From Hyposmocoma kahamanoa (taxonomy: Eukaryota; Arthropoda; Insecta; Lepidoptera; Cosmopterigidae): a stretch of 64,000 bases of DNA. How positions within the stretch are numbered: the stretch's first letter is position 1; each line of letters starts with the position of its first letter. The stretch is from assembly GCF_003589595.1 (NCBI RefSeq), contig NW_020654810.1, positions 24,071,836 through 24,135,835 of the forward strand. Direction: 5' to 3'. A program made the position numbers and the translations under genes. Below are positions 55,036-64,000 of this stretch, piece by piece. Below the pieces are notes generated by a model. The model searched no databases. It was not told where the DNA came from and saw only the letters and a list, made by a program, of their open reading frames with translations.

Positions 55036-55264
55036 GTTTCATGATCATAAAAAACGCACCCCGCTTGAGAGAACTTTTTAGTTAATGGAGTGGTGATGTA
55101 CCATATGAAAATTTGTCCCGTCGGACAATATAATGTTGGTCACTCTAAATCCCGTCTAGACGTGTAAAGCAAAGTGATCTCACCCGATGATCCCGAAATT
55201 TGCTTCGTGACCTTCAAGAAACTTCTTTAATGGAGATATCGTCTGACACAATCTGACAGAAAAC

Positions 55265-55457
55265 AAGCGTCGAAATATGAATACAAAGATCGAACACGTA
55301 GAAAAATTTCTTCGACCCGGCGGCGGAACTTGAACCCACGACCATATTGCACCGTAGCATTGCTCTTACCAATTGAGCTACAGGTCAAGTTACCGAATTG
55401 TCGAAATTCTCTTACGTGTTTGTTATAAATCTTTATATTGACTTTCGGCAAAACATA
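55265..55457 (-). repeat. SINE-C copy
   Basis: Reverse orientation: TACAAAGATCGAACACGTAG, GGAACTTGAACCCACGACC (box B), CTTACCAATTGAGCTACAGG (box A), TCTTACGTGTTTGTTATAAA, TATTGACTTTCGGC. The clearest SINE-C head, with both boxes. Confidence 0.8.
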
Positions 55458-55689
55458 TGCCGTTAAAATGAGCTACAATCAACCTTGAAGTTGATTAAAC
55501 GAAATAACGAACAAGTATTAAGACCTTTTCACACACGCCGGATAACGCGAGTGAGTTCAATAAGCTTTTAAATATATAAGTCTAAAAGGTTAAAGCTGTG
55601 GTGTGTGCGTTTGAGTTGATTAAAAACGGGAACTATATTTTTGATGAAAAAAAAGATTTAATCTTTTAGGCTAGTTTTATGCAATATTA

Positions 55690-56050
55690 AGCGACAGTGC
55701 GAACAAGTCGTGCTTATGGTGGTAAGCGACACGTCTATCAGACAGATTCTTAAATTGCAAAGATCTGAAGGGCACTGCCACTGCGCTCGTCACCCTGAAA
55801 CTGAAGTTGACAAGTCACTCTTTCACAAGGAGCTCTAAAAGCACTGCTCGGCTTTGAGTGGCAGAAGAGCCTTACCTATTTCTGCCTTGGGAAGTCATTC
55901 GCAAAATTACAGCCACATGGGACTTGTCAACTTAAAAATCGAGGTGACGGGCGGTGTGGTAGATCAGATCTTTGCGATATAAAGCTCTGAGTGGCATTGC
56001 AACTATCATGGGTAGACGTGTCGCTTACCACCAGAATTGTTTGTCGCGTA
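55690..56050. repeat. REP-P head-to-head pair
   Basis: 55690-55840 is REP-P in reverse (GCGAACAAGTCGTGCTTATG, GTGGTAAGCGACACGTCTAT, GGGCACTGCCACTGCGC, CTCTTTCACAAGGAGCTC). 55855-56050 is REP-P forward (CTTACCTATTTCTGCCTTGG, CACATGGGACTTGTCAACTT, GTGTCGCTTACCACCAG). Both copies have internal deletions; together they make a long inverted repeat. Confidence 0.8.
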
Positions 56051-56093
56051 TCTTGATATCACAAACAAAAAAAACGACACTTTTTTTACTCAA

Positions 56094-56273
56094 CATAGCA
56101 AGGGAAACCCTAGCAGGCGCCATGGCCACATACGTAGACAACCACAAATTACACCCAAACTCACGAGATAAATAAATGTAGGCCATATAAATATTTCTCC
56201 CGGCCCGAGAATCGAACGTGGGATCTCTGCGTGGTAGTCCGGCATGGTAACCGTTCAGCCACTGACGTAGTTA
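56094..56273 (-). repeat. SINE-A copy
   Basis: Reverse SINE-A: AAGGGAAACCCTAGCAGGCG, CCATGGCCACATACGTAG, TTACACCCAAACTCACGAG, TAGGCCATATAAATATTTCT, CGAGAATCGAACGTGGGATC (box B), GGTAACCGTTCAGCCACTG (box A). Confidence 0.85.
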
Positions 56274-56277
56274 ATTG

Positions 56278-56470
56278 ATCAAACACTGCTGCGCATTCGT
56301 TATACAAATTCCCCTGAGAAGAATGAGCAAGAAACTCTGGGATTGCTCTTTGTAAATAAACACTTATTATTTACAACATTCGTTTCTTAAATCATAGAAA
56401 CAAATATAATCAACCAGCCAGAGTTAAATGGGTCACTGCCACGGATTTTTGGCATTCAAGTAGGCAAAAA
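56278..56470 (-). pseudogene. LINE-B 3' UTR copy
   Basis: CCCCTGAGAAGAATGAGCAA, GAAACTCTGGGATTGCTCTT and TTAAATGGGTCACTGCCACG match 22108-22350 in order and orientation. No coding part. Confidence 0.65.
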
Positions 56471-56754
56471 CTGTAAAACAAATAACCATTAGTAAAAAGT
56501 TTTTGCTTTTCAGGCAGTTTGAAACCACGTAACACGGTTTTGCACAAAAAAGATTCTGTTAACACATGCTGCATTATTCCAGGGCAATTACAGGCGAATT
56601 TTGGTAAGTTCGGCCTTCACTAGTTGGCTCTAGAAAGTCCCAGAATTGTTCAAGTTTTGACTCGCCTAAATTAATATCAATTTTTTTCGTAAACAAATTT
56701 AATAATGTCATTATCACCTGGTTTTCATTAGAAGACGTTTCCAAAGTAGAATAA

Positions 56755-57235
56755 AGTGCTTACACTTTACATATTTCTGTCGTCAAGCAGTAATGTGAGC
56801 ATTACTGCGTTCCGGTTTTGAAAGGTGAGGGTGGCTGATGAAATTACAGGCACATTGGTCTTGTCAACTTATGTCTTACGGTGACAGTCACAGTGACAGT
56901 GCCCCTCAGTTTTTTGTTTTTATGTTACTAAATGACGGGACGAACAAATCGTGCGCCTGATGGTAAGCGACCACTCCTGTCCATAACAGTTGCAGTGCCA
57001 CTCGAGAGCTTTAAATCGCAAAGATTTGAGAGACACTGCCACTGCGTACGTCACCCTGAGACATAAGTTGAAAAGTACCGTGTGCCTGCAATGTGAGCCT
57101 GCTTTGCTGCAGAAATAGGTAGGTCAGATGTTTGTGAATTAGCTCCGAGTGGCACTGCTGCTGCCATGGACAGACGTGTCGCTTACCACCAGGCGCATGA
57201 CATATCCGTCCTGTCACTTGATATTATGTAAAAAA
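56755..57235. repeat. REP-P array: forward, reverse, forward
   Basis: 56755-56905 forward (AAGCAGTAATGTGAGCATTA to CAGTGACAGTGCCCCTCAG). 56925-57120 reverse (AAATGACGGGACGAACAAAT to CAGAAATAGGTAGGTCAG). 57135-57235 forward end (GAGTGGCACTGCTGCTGCC to CTGTCACTTGATATTATG). Reads like one copy with its middle replaced by an inverted second copy. Confidence 0.8.
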
Positions 57236-57550
57236 TGTAAACAAATAAAATTATATTAGTTATAAAAAAACAAACATTTGCACCGTTTGGTTCATTCATT
57301 CTACGTCCCTTCAATCTGTGTATTAAAACGTCATACACAAGTTTATTTGTGTCATTACAAGCATGTAACTTAAGTGACACCGTTTCTGTAGCAAATAAGG
57401 AATAAAACTAATTACGCCAGTAACTTTGCGTCCTCATTACGTACGATGCTTAATTTGTTTAACGCTTTGGCCTTACGTCAAAGTGGGATAAGTCAAGTTA
57501 TTTTGTATTTCGGTATGTATGTACGTTATTTGTAAAACACTATACACTAA
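57236..57550. other. Unassigned sequence
   Basis: Nothing recognised. Confidence 0.4.
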
Positions 57551-57556
57551 ACTTAC

Positions 57557-57755
57557 TGCCTCCGTAGCCGAACGGTTACCTTTCTAGTCTGCCACGCAGA
57601 GGTCCCGGGTTCGATTCCCGGGCCGCGAGAAATATTTGTATGGTGTACACTTATTACTCTCGTGAGTTTCGGTGTTATTTGTGATTGTCTATGCGTGTGC
57701 CATGGCACCGATACAGGGTTTTCTTAGTGCGGGGCCATGAGTGTGTGCGTTATTA
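57557..57755 (+). repeat. SINE-A full-length copy
   Basis: Head CTCCGTAGCCGAACGGTTAC (box A), CCGGGTTCGATTCCCGGGCC (box B), body AATATTTGTATGGTGTACAC, CTCTCGTGAGTTTCGG, 3' half GTGATTGTCTATGCGTGTG and GGCCATGAGTGTGTGCG. The box-B region is the best match to a tRNA T-arm among all SINE-A copies here. Confidence 0.87.
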
Positions 57756-57887
57756 AACGGTCATACCAGAAATACAGTCCGATGTAAAACGCAGAAGCAA
57801 GTTTTGGGGTCGTCGGGCAGAATCTAAAGAAAAATATATAAAGAAATCTTTATATCGAGTTGTTAGGTTTTCACGATTGTTACACAT

Positions 57888-58057
57888 AGGAAATGAAACT
57901 AATTTTCCGGATTTATGTCGCGTACGGTTTTTCACACAAACCAAACGTTTCGGGCCCTTTACAGATCCCATTACATGTACAGACAATGACCATGGGACCT
58001 GTAAAGGCCCGGAAATGTTGGTTTGTTTGTAAATTCGGAAAAATAGTTTCATTTCCT
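57888..58057. repeat. FB-1 foldback element, copy 2
   Basis: 170 bp. Left AGGAAATGAAACTAATTTTC pairs with right GAAAAATAGTTTCATTTCCT. The pairing continues after a short left-arm insertion: ACCAAACGTTTCGGGCCC with GGGCCCGGAAATGTTGGT-like, then TTTACAGATCCCAT with ATGGGACCTGTAAA. The whole unit can fold into one long stem. Related to 18817-19040 through the CTTTACAGGTCCCATGGT motif. Confidence 0.8.
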
Positions 58058-58059
58058 AA

Positions 58060-58735
58060 TAATATTTTTAGTTAAAAAACTTACCAAGGGTTTTTAACAT
58101 AACATTTTTGACTTTCATTGAAATTCTATATTTCATAATTGAGATATCACACTGAAATGTATTCCAAGTGCATTATAGATGTTACATATAAGAATAGAAT
58201 CGATCTCGTTCACATAACCAATGAGAACAGCTAGCGCGAGCTCGTAATAGCTATTAATAACAATCGCGAGATTCGGCACGTACGATTTGAGATAAGAAGA
58301 AGTAGATAAGATAAAAAAAGAAATATTGTGATTATTCCTACGTTAACCTATTTAATAATAATAATGTACGGTAGATGTTACTCCATCCGCGTATTTATCG
58401 CTAGATGAAACAGTCGAACAGATGAACAGAACGAAGATTTAGTATCTTCGCTATCCACAATCATAGCGCGAGCTTGGGTGAGATCGCGATGGCTCGGACG
58501 AGCTCACGCGAGCTTTTAAAAATCGATACTATCTTGCTTGAATTAAATTTTTTTCCGTAGTAATAGGGTTCATTTTGCTTGTGTTAAGCAGCAGGGACAC
58601 CGGTTTTATTTCAGAATGATTTTTTTTCTAAAAGAAATTAGAGGTTTTGAAAAATGTATATTGCATTGTATACCTATAGTTCAGTTGAAATAAAAAAAAA
58701 TATTGGTGTGTGTAAAGTACCTATTGAATACTGCG
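58060..58735. other. Unassigned sequence
   Basis: 58220-58270 and 58460-58520 contain several GCGCGAGCTCG-like strings in inverted relation, perhaps another decayed inverted-repeat element. The rest is unrecognised. Confidence 0.35.
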
Positions 58736-58737
58736 GT

Positions 58738-59115
58738 TTGTTATAATTATTAATACAAAGATCGAACGCTCAGAAAAAATTCCTTCAATCCGGTCGGATT
58801 CGAACCGACGTCTTCTTGCATACCGTGCCAGACGCTATACCAACTAAGCCACGGAACGAACCAACGGACCTCACGAATTTTTCTATGTGCTTGCGTCGTG
58901 TCTTTGTACTTGGTCTTTCAACGACTTTTTAGTCGTAGCGCCATCTATGAGAAATCTATGACAGATTTATCACCCAGTTAGTACCTTTACAGCTACCAGT
59001 CCTGGCGAGAGATGTCGCTATTCACTGTATTAATTAAATTTTTTATTGAATTGATATTCAATTATTTTTTGTGAAATTACTCCACTAGTTTGTTATAATT
59101 ATTAATACAAAGACT
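58738..59115 (-). repeat. SINE-B full copy with repeated tail
   Basis: Reverse SINE-B: TTTGTTATAATTATTAATAC, TCGGATTCGAACCGACGTCT (box B), TACCAACTAAGCCACGGAAC (box A), CACGAATTTTTCTATGTGCT, GTCGTAGCGCCATCTATGAG. A second TTTGTTATAATTATTAATAC tail at 59092-59111 marks the remains of a tandem unit, as at 5577-6126. The best-preserved SINE-B. Confidence 0.85.
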
Positions 59116-59640
59116 TATTATTAATACTGCGGTTTTATTTGTAAAATTTCGAGGTACGTTTGTGGTTTTTTTCCATCGTGCAATTTTTTAAGAATCGTGT
59201 TTTCACACCATTTAGCATTCAGTGTACATCCACAATTTTACTATATATTTTTTTTCCATTTAACATTTTTACTGTTACACGAAATCAACCAAAGTCATTT
59301 GAGGTAGTATAGAGTCTTAATGTCAATTTTTGGTGGAAATAGGCCAGCGAGATTTCAATTCTCGTCTCTCCTCGTCTCGTTTCGCCGTGGAAAAAACGGT
59401 AGTGTAGTCTAGGCTCTACTCTATGAGTAGAATCACTGGCTGAATGAATAGTTTTGGAATTAGAATGTGTGTGAAAAATGATGTAAGAAAAGAATAGAGC
59501 ATCTTGATAGATCGAAATATAGCCCAACACTATAAGCATGTAAAAAAGTAAAATAAACCATGTTTTGAAGATTATTCCAGTTTATATTCATAAAAGTACC
59601 TCTCGCTACGCATCCCAAGCTACGCCTCAGTTACAGTAGC
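59116..59640. other. Unassigned sequence
   Basis: 59360-59390 has a repeated CTCGTCTCTCCTCGTCTCG stretch. Nothing else recognised. Confidence 0.4.
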
Positions 59641-59644
59641 ATAA

Positions 59645-59835
59645 AGCTCCTCGAGAAAGGTTTGTCCAGGGAACTACTGCCACCATACCTATATAGGCAC
59701 TTGGGGTTTGTCAATTTGCTTCAGAGTGACTTCGCGATTTGAAGCTCTGAGTGGCACTGCAACTGTTATCGGTTATACGTGTCGCTTACTACCAGGCGCA
59801 CGACTTGTTCATCCTGTCACTTGATATAAAAAACT
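59645..59835 (+). repeat. REP-P copy with internal deletion
   Basis: AAAGCTCCTCGAGAAAGGTT, GTCCAGGGAACTACTGCCAC, then a jump to GGCACTTGGGGTTTGTC, GTGGCACTGCAACTGTTATC, GTGTCGCTTACTACCAGGCG, CTGTCACTTGATAT. Keeps both family ends. Confidence 0.83.
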
Positions 59836-59837
59836 GG

Positions 59838-60108
59838 CCCGTTCACGTACTTCTTAAAAATGTCATATCTGCACTTACACGTTTTCGGCATATCGCAAAT
59901 ATTCCCCGTGCCGACGACCTCCCTGAAGGCAGGTAGGTGCGAAATCCTTGTTAATACAGTTCCGAGGTCGCTACTTAATATGATAATCAAGCCATTACCA
60001 GTTCGAATAGAACGTGTCGTAATAAGAGGTTACGCATGCGTTGGCAGCCGCGTAACTTACGACATTTGGTCGTTCGTGATATTATATTCGTTGGCATTTT
60101 TTAAATTA
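59838..60108. other. Unassigned sequence
   Basis: Nothing recognised. Confidence 0.4.
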
Positions 60109-60926
60109 AAAGGAGTTTACATTTGAAATTGCCGATATAGAGTACGATAAATCGGCACTTTCATATTTGCTTTGATTTAAAATTAAACCTGCACGGTGTC
60201 AGATTTCAGAGTAAAACTTTTTTCACACGAAGATTAAAACGTTCTTAATTTAAAAAACATGATATATTTGATTGTTCGACATTAAATTTTTAAGCGAAGA
60301 TGGATACAGCGAAAATTAGAGTAACTTTCGAATCCAAATTCCCACATGGGGTTAACGCAGCAAAAATTGCTCGTAATGTTAATGCTATGTTTGAAGAAGA
60401 TACGGCTAACGAAAGCACCGTCTTAAAGAAATAACCACGAGGAAAACCAGTCACTAAGGTAAATAACGATGAATTGAAGGTGACAATGAAAGCTGATCCG
60501 TATCAAACTATCAAGATTAATTCTTGGCGTGGTTTAATGTTAGCATCCCAACAATATGACATAATTATGGCATTTCAATAATGACGGCGTAACTCAAGTC
60601 TTCACACGGCTCGAGAAACAGTTTTAACACTACATACAAGACCTGCAGTTATAAACCATCCTACATACTCTTCGGACCTCGCCCCAACCGACTACCATTT
60701 TTTTCTGCGTTTTGTATCCGATCGATCCGCGAACTTTTGCATGGAAAAAAAATATTCCTATGAAGAAGTACAAAACGCCCTCACACAACTGTGAAGTCCA
60801 GATCCTTAGAGTTAATGACCTGCCGATTAGGTGGCACAAATGTATAGACAACGAGGGTGAATACTTTGATAAAATAAATTGTTTTCATTATTCAGTACGA
60901 TACGGCAATTTCATACTTTAACCCCA
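60109..60926 (+). mobile_element. Mariner-family DNA transposon, internally deleted and dead
   Basis: Imperfect inverted ends: GTTTACATTTGAAATTGCCG on the left (60115-60134) and, read in reverse, GTTAAAGTATGAAATTGCCG on the right (60903-60922). TA flanks at 60107-60108 and 60927-60928. The transposase frame opens at ATG 60300 with MDTAKIRVTFESKFPHG, ARNVNAMFEEDTANESTVLK and a stop, then PRGKPVTKVNNDEL (the mariner N-terminal helix-turn-helix part). After a large deletion it resumes with LAPTDYHFF, carrying the third catalytic acidic position, and a C-terminal RWHKCIDNEGEYFDKINCF. The first catalytic aspartate region is lost. About 0.8 kb versus about 1.3 kb for active mariners. Confidence 0.85.
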
Positions 60927-60929
60927 TAT

Positions 60930-62795
60930 TAATTTACGTCTAGATATGAGATTGAAACTGTAATAATGTTGATAATTATCATTATGGAGTCTAGGTTCCA
61001 ATGGCTCATATACTTGGAAAGAATGCGCACTAGAGACTAGAGTTGTTGCGAACATCAGCATCAGCATCCGCATTCATCGATGCTGATATTCATTGCAGAT
61101 GTTCGAGTCGTGTCATGGCCTACAAGCCACGCTGGAATAATTTACAATCCTTCCAAAAACAGATTAAGCCGAAAAAACAGCTCGCCAAACTTTAACAAGA
61201 TTCCGTAACGATTAATCTAGACAGATTGATTGTTTTCATGAAGATTGTTAACAAATGTTCTTATGTTAATAAATGTGTGTAAAAAACAAAAGCTTTTTCA
61301 TGTAGATGGATTCAGTAAGGATGTATATTTGTTGTGTTTCTTTTGAATACCTAAAATCAGCATCTGCATCAGCTTCCGTTGATGTTAAGGTGAAAAAATC
61401 AGCGTCCACAACCTTGCTAGAGACGACTATACGAACGCTGATAGATTGGACGTCCTACGTACCGCCGGCGCGATGATGCCCAGGGAGACCTTAAGGGTCT
61501 TAGGTACTGGCAACTGGTAGCAACAGGGAGGCGTACAGAGCTTCCGTGGGAAATATTTCTTTCAGCACGAACGCACAAACTCATACACTCCCAGTTATTC
61601 TCAATTTTAATGCGTTTGGGAACATTGTTATAAATTTTTAGCACAAGGAGCAGAGCTATGCATTATTAGTTGTGAACCTGGAACTGGTATTCGTGTCATA
61701 AATTTGTTGGTTGCTATTCGTTCGAAAATACGTGTCTGGTTTTTCTTAAAAATGAACTCATCTGGGATGTCATTTCATGACAAGACAAGAATATTCAATT
61801 TATGAAAATGTGGTTTACTCTTCAATTCTTGGCGGCAATAATAGGTAAAGTTATTAGAGCTCTATTGTTATTAAAATAATACTGCAATCAAAGACACTAT
61901 AGTAATAAAATAAAAGTAACAGCGACACGATAGGAAGACTAGATTACCCATTACAGGAAATAAAAAGGGGAAAACAAAATAAAGCCATTATGCGATAGAC
62001 GGTCTAACCAGTCCAAAAACCTGCTACACGTGACTTAAACGCAAATGAGTCTACGCAGTCATACCAAAATAGGATAGAGAAAAAAAATCCCACTCAAATG
62101 TCAGTAGTCATCTTAGACCGGTCGTGGTAATAAAATGTTAAGGTAATGCGAGGCTTTTGTTGGATTCAGTAATAGGCCGAAAAGGTACCGCTCTTTTTCT
62201 GACGGTAAATTGGAGCTACGGTATTTTTTCAAATTATTTTTTTAACGATTGAAAGGGGATTGTTGGATTTTGGTAAATAAATTAATAGATGAATGATACT
62301 CATCCCATTCCAATACAAAGTTTGTTTTTATGGATCTAATCGTTTATTTCTTTGTGTCACGATATACGGGTTAAAAAGGCCTTGTAGCATACAAAGTTTT
62401 CTTCGTTTTAATATACTTATTGAATCATAATTATAAATATGACCAAAATGTAAACAAAGAAATGTCATTGTTAAAGTATGAATGCAGGTGCACTAAACCT
62501 TCTATTTTTAACGAAGTTGGAAGAGGAGGAGCTTCTCATTTTATACAATTTTCATTAACTATTACAAAATACTAACAATAAACAAAAAACTTTAACAACA
62601 ACACAATTAATTTAACAAACGCACTACGGAAACAAGAAAACATTCATGTTCGGGAAACGAAGCACGAATGAAAGCTATGACACGACCAAACGGCGGCATA
62701 ATAAATGTTTTTGATCTTGATTGTGTTACCAATGTCATCTTTTATTATAGTAATTGTTATGACATTAAATTTCCATCTCTCTCTTTTTTCTGGCT
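60930..62795. other. Unassigned sequence
   Basis: 61055-61090 and 61360-61410 share CATCAGCATCAGCATC / TCAGCATCTGCATCAG strings. 61417-61645 is open on minus but matches nothing. 62505-62545 has GAAGTTGGAAGAGGAGGAGC, a probable MITE-3 end. 61830-61860 has a short REP-P-like TTGGCGGCAATAATAGGTAA. Confidence 0.4.
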
Positions 62796-62799
62796 CAGC

Positions 62800-63245
62800 A
62801 ACCAGAAGTGGATCTTGGCCTCTAACACTAAGAGCCATTCTTCCCTCTTTTGTCGGACAGTTATTCGAAGCTTACACAGGTCTTTGTGGACTTGGTCGAT
62901 CCAGAGATATCTAGGACGTCCAATCGGTCTTCTGCCAGACGGTTGCCGCAGATATGCTCTCTTGACTCTAACGAAGTCGGACTGATCTGGTTTCTTCCAT
63001 GATTTTAGGCTCCTTTGTCAAATCCTCGGTCTCCAGATTTTTCCTTCTTCACCAGGTTTCATATTCATCCCTAGTTGGACCCAGAATCTTCCTAAAGATT
63101 TCCCTTTTCACGACTAAAAGCTTATTGTTCTCCTCCTTCAACGCTAGCGTCCAGGCTTCACATGTATACATCAAGATTGGTCTAATCACTGTCTTCTAGA
63201 CCCGAATCTTAATTCTCCTACTAAATTAGCTTGGACACCAGGATA
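62800..63245 (-). pseudogene. RTE-like LINE C-terminus and 3' end
   Basis: From the high end on minus: VIRPILMYTCEAWTLALKEE, NNKLLVVKREIFRKILGPTR, DEYETW, a stop, RRKNLE; after a frameshift VRVKRAYLRQPSGRRPIGRP, RYLWIDQVHKDLCKLRITVR, REEWLLVLEAKIHFWLLSQK. The order Y..EAWTL / R.I.R.I.GP.R / GRRP.GRPR..W is diagnostic for LINE ORF2 C-termini of this type. At least one stop and one frameshift. Confidence 0.88.
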
Positions 63246-63249
63246 GGGC

Positions 63250-63977
63250 TGCTGAGCACCTCAGTGCGTCTTGGATACGGATGTCAATAACGAAATTAAA
63301 GACATTAAATGAATGAACGGAATTAAGTAAAAATATATATTGCAAAATGTGAATTGTTGAAAAAGAGTTCTAAACGTTTATTACAGTCAAAAATAGGAAA
63401 CTACTAGTAGGGTTATGTGAGGACTCTCCCCCCAGACTCGGGGGCCTACCCCAGTAAAACCCCGGATTAACCCCTCGCCAGTTGAGTCGGTGCCGTGGGA
63501 TCGGTGAACATTCACCACGACGCACACATTACACCCTGAGAGAGAGTGTTTATTGCAAGTTAATATAGTAGTATTTCTCATGAACATTTCATGGATCTAA
63601 ATTTTAACCTAAAGCTGGGTAACTAATCCTGCTTTCAGTAAGTAACTATGCCACCAATCAATGCAAAAGGTAAACTTTCCACTCCATCTTCCGAAAGACT
63701 ACACAAAGTTGGACTGTTTCGGCCGACTCATCCACGATTTAGGTCAGCAAGAAAAACTTTAAAGGATAAGTTGCAACGAGGGTATTGTAGAGAAAGGTAT
63801 TTCAATCTGTCGACTTTTGCCTCATTCCTCTTTGAAACCGTTTTCTTGAATAAACACCGCATTTGAATTACTGATTGACTCCCTTATTAGGTTCATCCGG
63901 TCCATGTGGTAATGACCCGTTTAGCTCATGCAATAATATTGTGAGTGATGATAAAAGTGTTATTAATGTTTATTTAC
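63250..63977. other. Unassigned sequence
   Basis: 63420-63545 is G+C-rich and on minus reads STGEGLIRGFTGVGPRVWGE, possibly a LINE end. 63648-63866 is an ATG-started frame of 72 codons (MPPINAKGKLS...) that I do not recognise and that lacks any supporting signal. Confidence 0.3.
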
Positions 63978-64000
63978 CCGCTCACGCGATACATGCAGCC
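63978..64000 (+). repeat. MITE-1 copy G (start only)
   Basis: CCGCTCACGCGATACATGCA is the intact left terminus; the window ends 23 bases in. Preceded by TTAC. The element must continue beyond the window. Confidence 0.9.

Noticed and set aside
63648..63866. 72-codon ATG-started frame MPPINAKGKLS...
   Set aside because: No recognised motif, no upstream signal, and frames of this length are common by chance in 64 kb.
1..64000. CRISPR array, prophage, operon or other prokaryotic system
   Set aside because: No spaced direct repeats, no ribosome-binding sites, no dense coding; SINEs, LINEs and mariner show eukaryotic DNA.

Overview
The window is 64 kb of A+T-rich, eukaryotic intergenic DNA built almost entirely of transposable-element remains. 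No host protein-coding gene, rRNA, true tRNA gene or CRISPR array is supportable. The repertoire points to an insect, most likely a moth or butterfly: many tRNA-headed SINEs, several non-LTR retrotransposons cut down to their 3' ends with short repeat tails (TTCTA, TTTGAC, GATAAT), MITEs whose ends carry AACCGACTTC, and a mariner remnant. The organism call is an inference from repeat content, not from a marker gene.

Family names used here are local. MITE-1 is a ~600 bp element with CCGCTCACGCGAT termini (seven copies, one cut by each window edge). MITE-2 is a 230-290 bp hAT-like element with CATTGACTTACAA termini and 8 bp target duplications (four copies). MITE-3 is a ~420 bp element with AACCGACYTCAAAA termini (about ten copies or fragments). 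FB-1 is a short foldback element. SINE-A to SINE-E are tRNA-headed SINEs. REP-P is a ~290 bp repeat present more than 20 times. REP-Q, REP-R and REP-S are diverged repeats of unknown class. LINE pieces fall into a CR1-group type, an R1/LOA-like type, LINE-A, LINE-B, LINE-C and an RTE-like type.

Layout. 0-8 kb: MITE-1, LINE-B, SINEs and two clear reverse-transcriptase remnants. 8-17 kb: mostly old sequence with REP-P, LINE-C and REP-Q, and a promoter-like unassigned block near 15.5-15.9 kb. 17-29 kb: MITE-1, REP-R, SINEs and LINE 3' ends. 31-32.7 kb: the best-preserved coding sequence, a CR1-group reverse transcriptase with intact YADD and a single in-frame stop. 33.9-38 kb: three MITE-1 copies around a perfect 25 bp-arm hairpin. 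41-50 kb: three of the four MITE-2 copies and a duplicated chimeric retrotransposon with a second LINE nested in it. 50-60 kb: RTE-like pieces, REP-P arrays and an FB-1 foldback. 60.1-60.9 kb: an internally deleted mariner with both inverted repeats. 62.8-63.2 kb: another LINE end. The window ends just inside a further MITE-1.

I did not find a convincing new gene system. The most informative signals are structural: recent MITE bursts with readable target duplications, nested insertions that can be checked against sister copies in the same window, a twice-inserted chimeric retroelement, and several long hairpins.
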